Positions 1 through 7,296 of a DNA stretch of 64,000 nucleotides are shown here, piece by piece (within the stretch, counting starts at the first letter, position 1; every line of letters starts with the position of its first letter). The notes beneath the pieces are model-generated. The model ran no database searches. It was not told the DNA's origin and saw only the letters and a program-made list of their open reading frames with translations. The stretch comes from Flavobacterium sp. 11 (GTDB lineage Bacteria; Bacteroidota; Bacteroidia; Flavobacteriales; Flavobacteriaceae): positions 1,488,001-1,552,000 of the forward strand of contig NZ_PEFE01000001.1 of the NCBI RefSeq assembly GCF_002754315.1, given 5' to 3'. Made by a program: the position numbers and the translations under genes.

Positions 1-1452
1 GGAGATAAAATCCCGGTGGATGGAAAAATCACTGATGGTGAAAGTACCATTGATGAATCGATGATAACAGGTGAACCCATTCCTGTTGATAAAAAAATAG
101 GCGACAGCATTAGTTCCGGAACGATAAACGGCAATAAATCTTTTGTGATGATTGCTGAAAAAGTAGGTTCGGAAACCTTGCTTTCGCAAATTATACAAAT
201 GGTCAATAACGCCAGTCGTTCTAAAGCACCGATTCAGAAGCTAGCGGATAAAATCGCTAAATATTTTGTGCCAATTGTGGTTTTTGTATCTGCAATTACT
301 TTTTTTGTTTGGGCACAATTTGGTCCTGAACCCGCAATGGTTTATGGGTTTATCAATGCGATTGCCGTATTGATAATTGCCTGTCCTTGCGCTTTGGGAT
401 TAGCTACGCCCATGTCAGTCATGGTTGGTGTTGGGAAAGGAGCGCAATCGGGAGTTTTGATAAAAAATGCCGAAGCACTGGAAAACATGAACAAAGTAAA
501 TGTTCTGATTACGGATAAAACAGGAACAATTACCGAAGGAAAACCTTCTGTGGAGAAAGTATTTTCCTTGAATAATGAAGAAGATTCTTTGTTGCAAAGC
601 ATCGCATCTTTAAATCAATACAGCGAACATCCTTTGGCGCAAGCCGTAGTCAATTTTGCGAAAGCGAAAGCAGTTTCATTAATCGAAGTCAAGGATTTTG
701 AAGCGATTTCAGGGAAAGGAGTCATTGGAACAGTAACCAACAAAAAAGTGGCGCTCGGAAATAAAAAATTAATGGAGCAAGTAAATGTTTCAGTTTCTGA
801 AGAATTAGAAAATAAAATCACAGCCGAACAAAAACTAGGAAAAACGGTTTCTTACATTTCAGTGGACGGAATCGCGGTAGGATTTGTATCGATAACTGAC
901 GCCATAAAAGCAACAAGTGTCGAAGCCATAAAAGAACTGATGCGCCAAGGAGTTGAGGTGATTATGCTAACGGGAGATAATGAAAATACGGCAAAAGCAG
1001 TGGCTACACAACTGAATCTAAGTTCGTTTAAAGCGAGCTGTTTGCCCGAAGACAAGCTGAAAGAAATTAAACGATTGCAATCCGAAGGGAAAATTGTGGC
1101 TATGGCAGGTGACGGAATCAACGATGCTCCGGCTTTGGCACAAGCCGACATCGGAATTGCGATGGGAACCGGAACAGATGTGGCTATTGAAAGCGCGAAA
1201 ATAACGTTGGTGAAAGGTGATTTGCAAGGCATTGTAAAAGCCAAAAACTTAAGCCATGCCGTGATGAAAAATATCAAGCAAAATCTATTCTTTGCCTTTT
1301 TCTATAATGTGTTGGGAATTCCAATTGCTGCGGGCGTTTTGTATCCGTTTTTTGGAGTGTTGCTTTCGCCAATGATTGCGGCTTTGGCGATGAGTTTTAG
1401 CTCTGTTTCCGTAATTGCAAATGCGTTGCGATTGCGAAATTTAAAATTATAA
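1..1452 (+). CDS. copA: Copper-exporting P1B-type ATPase, 3' part (5' end outside window)
   Basis: Inner-membrane ATPase that pumps monovalent copper (or silver) out of the cytoplasm. The frame is open from base 1, so the N-terminal metal-binding domains and first helices lie outside the window; 483 residues are visible. Seen in order: the actuator TGE motif (SMITGEP), two helices, the metal-selective CPC motif at 382-390 (ACPCALGLATP), the phosphorylated DKTGT at 514-528, the P1B-specific SEHPL histidine-proline motif, TGDN, the hinge GDGINDAP near 1108, and two final helices with the YN and MxxSS residues typical of Cu+ transporters. The next gene is a periplasmic copper oxidase, supporting copper as substrate. 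Family confidence is high; Cu versus Ag is inference. Confidence 0.95.
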   Translation, partial: GDKIPVDGKITDGESTIDESMITGEPIPVDKKIGDSISSGTINGNKSFVMIAEKVGSETLLSQIIQMVNNASRSKAPIQKLADKIAKYFVPIVVFVSAITFFVWAQFGPEPAMVYGFINAIAVLIIACPCALGLATPMSVMVGVGKGAQSGVLIKNAEALENMNKVNVLITDKTGTITEGKPSVEKVFSLNNEEDSLLQSIASLNQYSEHPLAQAVVNFAKAKAVSLIEVKDFEAISGKGVIGTVTNKKVALGNKKLMEQVNVSVSEELENKITAEQKLGKTVSYISVDGIAVGFVSITDAIKATSVEAIKELMRQGVEVIMLTGDNENTAKAVATQLNLSSFKASCLPEDKLKEIKRLQSEGKIVAMAGDGINDAPALAQADIGIAMGTGTDVAIESAKITLVKGDLQGIVKAKNLSHAVMKNIKQNLFFAFFYNVLGIPIAAGVLYPFFGVLLSPMIAALAMSFSSVSVIANALRLRNLKL

Positions 1453-1514
1453 AATGAAATCGGCATGAAGAATGGCGATGCCATGTTCCGCTAAAAAAAA
1501 AACAGTATCTTAAT

Positions 1515-3746
1515 ATGAAAAAATACTCTATAATTATAATCTTGCTTTTTGCTTTGAATGCTGCCGCGCAAAAAGTAGTTCGTTACGATTTATATGTTCG
1601 GGACACGATAGTCACTTTTGGTGATAAACCCAAAAGAGCGATTGCCGTAAACGGACAAATTCCCATGCCAACACTCACGTTTACCGAAGGCGATATTGCC
1701 GAAATTTATGTGCATAATGAATTAAATGAAGATACTTCGTTGCATTGGCACGGATTATTTTTGCCCAATAAAGAAGACGGCGTGCCTAATTTGACACAAA
1801 TGCCCATCAAACCACACACTACGCATAAATATACGTTCCCAATTATCCAGCACGGAACGCATTGGTACCACAGTCACACGGGTTTGCAGGAACAAATTGG
1901 GATGTACGGTTCTTTTGTAATGAATAAAAAATTGGATGATCCAACCTTTAGAAAAGGAATTGATGATTTGCCAACCGTTCCAATTATTCTGAGTGAATGG
2001 ACGGATATGAAACCGGAAAATGTGCATCGAATGTTACACAATGCGACGGATTGGTTTGCGATTCAAAAAGGAACTACGCAAAGTTATTCTGAAGCTATAA
2101 AAGCTGGACATTTCAAGACAAAAGTCACCAACGAATGGAAACGTATGAACGCCATGGACGTAAGTGATGTGTATTACAATAAATTCCTGATCAACGGGAA
2201 AAATGAAAGTCAGCTTTCGCAGTTTAAAGCGGGAGATAAAGTCCGATTGCGAATTTCCAATGGTGGTGCTTCTACCTATTTTTGGTTGAATTATGCCGGA
2301 GGAAAAATCACCGTGGTTGCTAGTGACGGAAATGATGTGGAACCTGTTGAAGTCGACCGATTAATCGTTGCTGTTTCTGAAACCTATGATGTTGTTGTAA
2401 CGATTCCTGCCGATAAAACGGCGTATGAGTTTTTAGTCACTTCGGAGGATAGGACGAAATCGGCTTCGTTGTATTTAGGAGATGGCATCAAGCAATTGAT
2501 TGCGCCTTTGCCTAAATTAAAGTATTTTGAAGGGATGAAAATGATGAACGGTATGATGAAAATGAATGGGGATTTAGATGATATGGGCATGCAAATGTCA
2601 CTCAACCAAATGGACATGAATGTGGTGATGTATCCTGAAATTACTGGAAACAGTCAAAAGGAGAAAGGCGAAAGTCAGAAAAAGGATGAACATGCCAATC
2701 ACAATCAGTACGACTCCAACGCACTTTCGGATATCACGACATTAAATTATGCGATGCTGAAATCACCCACGAAAACAACCTTGCCAAAAGACGCACCCGT
2801 AAAAGAATTGCGGTTTGAATTATCAGGAAACATGAATCGGTATGTTTGGAGTCTGGACAATAAAGTAGTTTCGGAAACCGATAAAATTCTAATTAAAAAA
2901 GGGGAGAATGTTCGAATTGTACTCTTCAATGGCTCCATGATGCGCCACCCGATGCATTTACACGGACACGATTTTAGAGTGCTGAACGGAAAAGAAGCAT
3001 ACGCTCCATTGAAAAATATCATCGATATTATGCCGATGGAAACCGATACGATTGAGTTTAATGCGAATGTTAAAGGCGATTGGTTTTTTCATTGTCACAT
3101 TCTCTATCACATGATGGCGGGAATGGGCAGGGTTTTTAGTTATGAAAATCAAGAGCCAAATCCTTTGATTCCAAATCCAAAATTAGCGCAACGCAAATTG
3201 TTTGCTGATGACAGAGCTTTTCATGTGATGGCCGAAAATGATTTTGCCACCAATGGAAACGATGGAATGTTGATGATTCAAAACACGCGTTGGAGTATTG
3301 GTACCGAATGGCGTTTGGGCTACACCAATCATCACGGGTATGAAACCGAAACGCACATTGGACGCTACATCGGGAAAATGCAATGGCTGATGCCGTTCAT
3401 TGGTTTTGACTGGAGGTATCGAAAAATGGAAATGGGAGAAATGGAAGAGAATCTTTTTGGTCAAACGAATACCAAAGACAATCGCGCTGTTTTCAGTGCC
3501 GGAGTCGAATATACGTTGCCAATGCTCATCAAAGCACAAGCCGAAGTATTTACAGACGGGAATTTCAGATTGCAATTTGAACGCATGGATATTCCGGTTT
3601 CCAAAAGATTGCGCATGAATTTAATGTGGAATACGGACAAAGAATACATGGCGGGTTTGCGCTATATTGTCAAGAGAAATTTCGGAATTACCACGCATTA
3701 CGACAGTGATATGGGAATGGGTTTTGGATTGAGTTTGAATTATTAA
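1515..3746 (+). CDS. Multicopper oxidase with C-terminal outer-membrane-barrel-like domain (CopA/CopB-like fusion)
   Basis: Probable periplasmic copper oxidase for copper detoxification, 743 aa, with a signal peptide at residues 1-19. All copper ligand motifs are visible: HWHG (77-80), HWYHSH (116-121), HPMHLHGH (478-485) and HCHILYH (526-532). A methionine-rich stretch around 340-370 (MKMMNGMMKMNG and similar) resembles the Met-rich loops of CueO/PcoA oxidases. After the last cupredoxin domain, about 190 residues (from ~555) have short alternating aromatic strands (WSIGTEWRLGY, FIGFDWRYRKM) and end in LSLNY, as in outer-membrane barrels of the CopB type. It starts 62 bp after the ATPase on the same strand, so co-expression is likely. 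Enzyme class is certain; the barrel interpretation is inference. Confidence 0.9.
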   Translation: MKKYSIIIILLFALNAAAQKVVRYDLYVRDTIVTFGDKPKRAIAVNGQIPMPTLTFTEGDIAEIYVHNELNEDTSLHWHGLFLPNKEDGVPNLTQMPIKPHTTHKYTFPIIQHGTHWYHSHTGLQEQIGMYGSFVMNKKLDDPTFRKGIDDLPTVPIILSEWTDMKPENVHRMLHNATDWFAIQKGTTQSYSEAIKAGHFKTKVTNEWKRMNAMDVSDVYYNKFLINGKNESQLSQFKAGDKVRLRISNGGASTYFWLNYAGGKITVVASDGNDVEPVEVDRLIVAVSETYDVVVTIPADKTAYEFLVTSEDRTKSASLYLGDGIKQLIAPLPKLKYFEGMKMMNGMMKMNGDLDDMGMQMSLNQMDMNVVMYPEITGNSQKEKGESQKKDEHANHNQYDSNALSDITTLNYAMLKSPTKTTLPKDAPVKELRFELSGNMNRYVWSLDNKVVSETDKILIKKGENVRIVLFNGSMMRHPMHLHGHDFRVLNGKEAYAPLKNIIDIMPMETDTIEFNANVKGDWFFHCHILYHMMAGMGRVFSYENQEPNPLIPNPKLAQRKLFADDRAFHVMAENDFATNGNDGMLMIQNTRWSIGTEWRLGYTNHHGYETETHIGRYIGKMQWLMPFIGFDWRYRKMEMGEMEENLFGQTNTKDNRAVFSAGVEYTLPMLIKAQAEVFTDGNFRLQFERMDIPVSKRLRMNLMWNTDKEYMAGLRYIVKRNFGITTHYDSDMGMGFGLSLNY

Positions 3747-3791
3747 AAACGGAATACTTTGTTTTTGTAATTTTGGGAAAAATATACTGCT

Positions 3792-4610
3792 ATGGTACAA
3801 CTTTCAGAAATCTGGATTTATCCTGTAAAATCATTAGGTGGAATTAAATTGCAAGAAGCTCAAGTGACCGATCGTGGTTTGGAACACGACCGCCGTTGGT
3901 TGTTGGTTGATGAAAACGGATTGTTTCTGTCGCAAAGGGAACATTCGGAATTAGCTCTTTTTCAACCTGAAATTGCAGGGGATTTTCTGAATATTACACA
4001 TCGCGTACAATTAGAAACAATACAACTTCCGTTGCATCAATCTTTTTCGGAGACCAAAACTAAAATTGATGTGATGGTTTGGGAGGACTCCATTCAGGCG
4101 TATGAAGTCGATTCAGTTATTTCAGATTGGTTTTCCAGAATATTGGGATTTTCGGCTCGTTTGGTTTACATGCCCGAAGAAAGTCACCGAAAAGTAGAGG
4201 CTAAATATGCCGTTACGGAAGCTGATATTAATTCTTTTTCGGATGGTTATCCTTTTTTGTTGATTGGTCAATCGTCATTGGATGATTTGAATTCGCGTAT
4301 GAAGGAAGCACTGCCGATGAATCGGTTTCGACCTAATTTTGTTTGTACAGGCGGTGATGCTTATGAAGAAGAATCTTGGAAAGAATTTACAATAGGTGAG
4401 CTAACTTTTTTTGGGGTGAAACCTTGCGGAAGATGTGTAATGACAACTATTGACCAAGAAAAAGGAGTGACCTCAGGAAAAGATCCTTTACGGACTTTGG
4501 CAAAATACAGAACAGTAGGGAATAGCGTGTTGTTTGGGCAAAACTTGATAGGTTCTGGAACTGGTCTTGTAGCTGTTGGTGATGCTATTGCTGTTTTGAT
4601 TTCTATTTAA
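3792..4610 (+). CDS. MOSC domain protein with N-terminal beta-barrel domain
   Basis: 272 aa. The N-terminal half (LSEIWIYPVKSLGGIKL, DRGLEHDRRWLLVD) is the MOSC N-terminal beta-barrel domain; the C-terminal half is a MOSC domain with the conserved cysteine in PCGRC (about residue 214). MOSC proteins bind molybdenum or sulfur carriers; the YcbX/mARC branch reduces N-hydroxylated compounds. No ferredoxin domain follows the MOSC domain here, unlike E. coli YcbX, so an external electron donor would be needed. It lies 45 bp after the copper oxidase but has no evident functional tie to it; a terminator follows at 4656. Family assignment is firm, the substrate is unknown. Confidence 0.85.
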   Translation: MVQLSEIWIYPVKSLGGIKLQEAQVTDRGLEHDRRWLLVDENGLFLSQREHSELALFQPEIAGDFLNITHRVQLETIQLPLHQSFSETKTKIDVMVWEDSIQAYEVDSVISDWFSRILGFSARLVYMPEESHRKVEAKYAVTEADINSFSDGYPFLLIGQSSLDDLNSRMKEALPMNRFRPNFVCTGGDAYEEESWKEFTIGELTFFGVKPCGRCVMTTIDQEKGVTSGKDPLRTLAKYRTVGNSVLFGQNLIGSGTGLVAVGDAIAVLISI

Positions 4611-4655
4611 GTTTCCCAATTTCTTACTCAAATTTATAGCTTTTTGAAATAGCTA

Positions 4656-4691
4656 AAAAGTCGGGAGACGCCGTAGCGCAACCCGACTTTT
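4656..4691 (+). terminator. Rho-independent terminator after the MOSC gene
   Basis: A perfect 10-bp stem (AAAAGTCGGG with CCCGACTTTT) closes a 16-nt loop and ends in a T run. It lies 46 bp after the MOSC stop. The opposite strand also ends in T residues, so it may serve the convergent small gene that stops at 4746. Confidence 0.75.
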
Positions 4692-4745
4692 AATACTATT
4701 CTCGTTTATAGCTTTTGTGTTATAACGTATTTATGAGCAATCAAA

Positions 4746-4925
4746 TTAATCTTTTTTATGTTGTTCCGTATGATTTTGATTTCCGTGAATCGTATGATCT
4801 CCCACATTCATTCCGTTTGACATCCCGATCATAAAGGCGGTAATAATTAGCATAATTTTTCTTTTTGCCCAATGAATAGGGCGTTTAGATTCTTCTAAAC
4901 GTGTTTTAGTTTTGTGTTTATACAT
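4746..4925 (-). CDS. Small His/Met-rich membrane peptide, 59 aa, probably copper-related
   Basis: Found by reading the minus strand. The frame runs from ATG at 4925 to TAA at 4746, 59 codons plus stop. It has a basic N-terminus (KHKTKTRLEESKRPIHWAKRK), one hydrophobic segment (IMLIITAFMIG) and a polar tail with four histidines and two methionines (MSNGMNVGDHTIHGNQNH and onward), so it looks like a single-pass membrane peptide with a metal-binding tail facing the periplasm. It lies next to the copper ATPase and oxidase genes on the opposite strand and 76 bp downstream of a 123-aa unknown, probably in one transcript. No homologue is recognised with certainty; the copper link rests on composition and location. 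Confidence 0.6.
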   Translation of the reverse strand: MYKHKTKTRLEESKRPIHWAKRKIMLIITAFMIGMSNGMNVGDHTIHGNQNHTEQHKKD

Positions 4926-5001
4926 TTTGTAAATGATAAATGATTAGACATTTGGTATCATCTTTATGCATGGAATTGCATAAATGCGTAGAAAGAAATT
5001 T

Positions 5002-5373
5002 CTAGGCTGTGTATAAACTTTTATAGGAATTTCGGGAAGTAATCATCTCATTTATAAAAATGTGTTGAGATGCAAATGAACATACTTTTTGATAAAGCTG
5101 CGTTTGTAATTTTAGAAGAATCGGAATTTGAAGACTAAAAATATCTTGAAATTGGAGATAAGCTAACTGAAATAGGAATGCCGTTTTTTCAGATGAATTT
5201 ATCTGATGGAACACATATAATTTCGAACCCTTATGGTTTAATTCTCGTCTTAGAATTACGTTCGAGAATCGGTAATAATCTGCTGAATTTGATGGAGAAT
5301 CTAAAGCACCATCATTCACCATCTGGCCAAAAGCCAGAAAGAGAGAAAGGAGATATTTTAGATACTTTGTCAA
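5002..5373 (-). CDS. Hypothetical protein with hydrophobic leader, 123 aa
   Basis: Open frame on the minus strand with a hydrophobic leader (YLKYLLSLFLAFG). The 5'-most possible start is TTG at 5373; in-frame stops lie just upstream and the first ATG comes 16 codons later, which would remove the leader, so TTG is preferred. No domain is recognised. The middle and C-terminus (FLFQLAYLQFQDIFSLQIP, ending KSLYTA) read like a real protein. Two overlapping -7-like TACTTTTG boxes lie about 25-40 bp upstream on the same strand, and the 59-aa His/Met-rich gene follows after 76 bp. A 78-aa plus-strand frame overlaps it and is judged a shadow. Function unknown; a copper-locus accessory role is inference. 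Confidence 0.5.
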   Translation of the reverse strand: MTKYLKYLLSLFLAFGQMVNDGALDSPSNSADYYRFSNVILRRELNHKGSKLYVFHQINSSEKTAFLFQLAYLQFQDIFSLQIPILLKLQTQLYQKVCSFASQHIFINEMITSRNSYKSLYTA

Positions 5374-5397
5374 TCTATTTAGTTTTAATTATTATTT

Positions 5398-5413
5398 CAA
5401 AAGTACAAAAGTA
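5398..5413 (-). promoter_or_regulatory. Candidate -7 elements upstream of the 123-aa gene
   Basis: On the minus strand TACTTTTG occurs twice back to back, matching the Bacteroidota -7 consensus TAnnTTTG. The distance to the TTG start at 5373 is 24-32 bp. No convincing -33 TTTG is seen at the right distance, so support is partial. Confidence 0.35.
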
Positions 5414-5604
5414 ACGTTGAATTAAGGACTATTTTATTATTATTTGTGTTTACAAACGTTGCCTTTCATTAGATTTTAGATTTGTTCTTTGAAAAATCAG
5501 CTTGTTTTAAAAAAAACTTATTTGTGGTAGCTGTTAGTTCTGAATTGATTACAATTTACAAGTTCAATACAGGCTATTTTTATTTGAAGGTTTTTGGGTT
5601 TGGC

Positions 5605-5635
5605 TTTGAGCATCTCAAAAATAGTGCTATTTTTG
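5605..5635 (+). promoter_or_regulatory. Promoter of tRNA-Glu
   Basis: TTTG at 5605-5608 and TATTTTTG at 5628-5635, separated by 19 nt, match the Bacteroidota sigma-ABfr consensus TTTG-N19-TAnnTTTG exactly. The tRNA begins 20 bp downstream. Confidence 0.8.
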
Positions 5636-5655
5636 CACCCGAAATAGAAAAACAA

Positions 5656-5727
5656 GGCCCGTTCGTCTATCGGTTAGGACGCATGGTTTTCATCCATGTA
5701 AGAGCGGTTCGATTCCGCTACGGGCTA
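5656..5727 (+). tRNA. tRNA-Glu (anticodon TTC)
   Basis: A cloverleaf can be folded by eye. The acceptor is GGCCCGT with ACGGGCT (first pair G-U). The anticodon stem is CATGG/CCATG around the 7-nt loop TTTTCAT, giving anticodon TTC. The T arm is GCGGTTCGATTCCGC. The discriminator is A at 5727; CCA is not encoded. A perfect promoter precedes it and a terminator follows, so it is transcribed alone. It borders the accessory region to its right. Confidence 0.93.
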
Positions 5728-5749
5728 CAACTCATAAACAATTATCTTA

Positions 5750-5785
5750 AAAAGCCTCGAAAATTATTTTTCGAGGCTTTTTTTG
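5750..5785 (+). terminator. Terminator after tRNA-Glu
   Basis: An AAAAGCCTCGAAAA stem pairs with TTTTCGAGGCTTTT and is followed by a T run, 23 bp after the tRNA. Confidence 0.85.
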
Positions 5786-5843
5786 TTGGTTATGGATTTT
5801 ATGAAATAAGAGAGTAATTGAGCTTTCGGAGCAGAGGTAAATA

Positions 5844-6068
5844 TTAAATTCTATTTAGCAATTCTTTTACAGTAGCAAATAGTCCAATCAATATTATTAT
5901 AAATATTCCGCGTATTCTAAATTTTGATAAGGAATCTCTATATTCATTTTTTTTCTCGCTTTTTCTCTTTTCGTATAAATCCCATTTGACAATTAAAAAA
6001 GCAACAAAAATCCAGAAAAAGAAATAAAAAATTAATGTATTTGTACTTTCTTCTTGTATGTATTCCAT
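5844..6068 (-). CDS. Small two-helix membrane protein, 74 aa
   Basis: Starts at ATG 6068. Two hydrophobic segments (LIFYFFFWIFVAFLIVKW near residues 12-29 and GIFIIILIGLFATV near 54-67) flank a highly charged linker (EKRKSEKKNEYRDS), predicting a small inner-membrane protein. No family is recognised. It is the first gene right of tRNA-Glu and the base composition is very A/T-rich like the two unknown genes further right, so it may belong to the same accessory patch. It could also be a chance frame, but the orderly hydrophobic/charged pattern speaks for a gene. Confidence 0.5.
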   Translation of the reverse strand: MEYIQEESTNTLIFYFFFWIFVAFLIVKWDLYEKRKSEKKNEYRDSLSKFRIRGIFIIILIGLFATVKELLNRI

Positions 6069-6377
6069 TGATATTAATTTATACTTATTTACAATATATT
6101 ACGCTGCGCAAAGTCTCCCGACTTTGTGCCAAATCCTATATGCCGTTTACGTTTTACACTTATTATATTTTATTTGCTCATTATTGTGGGCGCAAAGTCA
6201 GAGACGTTTGCGCAGCTTGTGCGACAACTTTATTCTTTGAATGAATACTTTGCGGAGCTGGTTTTGGAGTTTATACGACAAATTTATTCTTTTAATTAAC
6301 ATTTTGCGGAGCGGGAGTAATTTCCACCTGAGAAAAACTGAACAAGACATTGCGCCAAACTGCCATTAAGAGAAGTT
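6069..6377. other. Gene-poor 309-bp stretch with an imperfect direct repeat
   Basis: No convincing gene. Two ~37-bp copies of one sequence lie 54 bp apart (6222-6258 and 6276-6312). Both contain CGACAA.TTTATTCTTT followed by TTTGCGGAGC. Short plus-strand frames here are poor in protein-like features. The stretch lies between two minus-strand unknown genes and is probably decayed accessory DNA. Confidence 0.5.
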
Positions 6378-7151
6378 TTACAGCATTGATTCATGATGCT
6401 TAACCAATCTATTTTCATCGCTTTCAAGTTTCTTACTTATAATCTTTGCAATTTCAAACATATTATAAATATCAGGAAACTCTATGCTACTAATTACATC
6501 AAATATGTCATCACCTTTTTTTAAAGGACTTGTAAGACTTCTCAACTTTAATTGGTGAAGATAAACTTGATTTACAATACCATTATTGTGAGTTAATAGA
6601 TTTCTATTTAATGATGTCAGAAAGAGCATATCTAATTGTTCATTTGACAATTCGAAATTGAGATTGAATAGTTTTTCAATTTTCGTTATAATTTCAATAA
6701 TATTATTACTTTGAATTATCTTTTTTACGCGAAATGTTACCATAAAGTCTTTAATATCTTCAATACTACTATCATCATTAAAGATTTTGTCATAAGGGAT
6801 GTCATTTTTTGAATCAACAGAATTCATAAATTTTGGAAACTTACTAAAGCATAAATACAGAAAATTGGACAAATATTCTTCAAAGGTTTGAAAATGTAAT
6901 TTATAAATTAGCTCATGATTAATCGTTTCATAAGCTCTCTTTTTAGTAATTATATCTTTGGAATTTTTAAAACCCCTATAAGTTGCAGAAGCGTTTTTCG
7001 ATTTTTCTATTGCTTTTTTTATTTCCGAAACACTAAGGCTACCAATAATTAAATTAGTATATTCATTATATATATTGTAGTTCACAATTTCTTGCGTTTT
7101 TTTTAAATATATTAAATGAATTTCTGAAACTTGTTTAGCGAATGGTATCAT
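6378..7151 (-). CDS. HEPN-motif-containing hypothetical protein, 257 aa
   Basis: Soluble, A/T-rich, Lys/Asn/Ile-rich protein with no recognised full-length family. The clearest feature is R183-N-L-L-T-H188 followed by NNGIVNQVY: an Rx4H motif with a polar residue after Arg and a following helix, the signature of HEPN-fold ribonucleases common in toxin-antitoxin, abortive-infection and other defence proteins. Long predicted helices surround it, as expected for a HEPN bundle. It starts at ATG 7151, directly after an inverted-repeat element (7159-7293) that separates it from the nuclease-like gene on the same strand. The motif is seen; RNase activity and a defence role are inference. Confidence 0.65.
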   Translation of the reverse strand: MIPFAKQVSEIHLIYLKKTQEIVNYNIYNEYTNLIIGSLSVSEIKKAIEKSKNASATYRGFKNSKDIITKKRAYETINHELIYKLHFQTFEEYLSNFLYLCFSKFPKFMNSVDSKNDIPYDKIFNDDSSIEDIKDFMVTFRVKKIIQSNNIIEIITKIEKLFNLNFELSNEQLDMLFLTSLNRNLLTHNNGIVNQVYLHQLKLRSLTSPLKKGDDIFDVISSIEFPDIYNMFEIAKIISKKLESDENRLVKHHESML

Positions 7152-7158
7152 AAAATTT

Positions 7159-7293
7159 CTGTTAACATCCCGTTGCTTTAAGCAGGTGGGAACTTTTATT
7201 ACTTAATTTTCGGTTTAGAACGGAAGCCAAATATACAAAAAGAACTTTCAGTTAAGCCTTAAGCTTCCACTTGCTTAAAACCACTGTTAGCGG
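7159..7293. repeat. 135-bp imperfect inverted-repeat element between two accessory genes
   Basis: The left arm (7159-7189, starting CTGTTAACATCC and ending AGCAGGTGG) is the imperfect reverse complement of the right arm (7267-7293, starting CCACTTGCTTAAAACC and ending GTTAGCGG). The centre is ~77 bp of A/T-rich DNA without a gene. The element fills the whole space between the stop of the nuclease-like gene (7297) and the start of the HEPN-like gene (7151). A TTTCTGTTAA sequence like its left end recurs just outside the start of the nuclease-like gene (8118-8127). It looks like a recombination or mobility boundary, or a transcript hairpin between cassettes; the role is inference. Confidence 0.6.
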
Positions 7294-7296
7294 TAG

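Noticed and set aside
5178-5414. 78-aa plus-strand frame next to the copper locus
   Set aside because: It overlaps the minus-strand 123-aa frame, lacks a leader or any recognisable motif, and has no promoter on its side. The minus frame has a hydrophobic leader and -7-like boxes.
5482-5817. 111-aa plus-strand frame running through tRNA-Glu
   Set aside because: It reads through the tRNA, its promoter and its terminator, so it cannot be a real gene.
6035-6244. Two overlapping ~60-70-aa hydrophobic plus-strand frames
   Set aside because: They overlap each other and the direct repeats; Cys- and Tyr-rich sequence without domain features; probably chance frames in A/T-rich DNA.
7159-7293. Classical integron attC site
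   Set aside because: GTTAGCG and CGCTAAC resemble but do not fit the attC core consensus GTTRRRY/RYYYAAC, and no integrase is present in the window.
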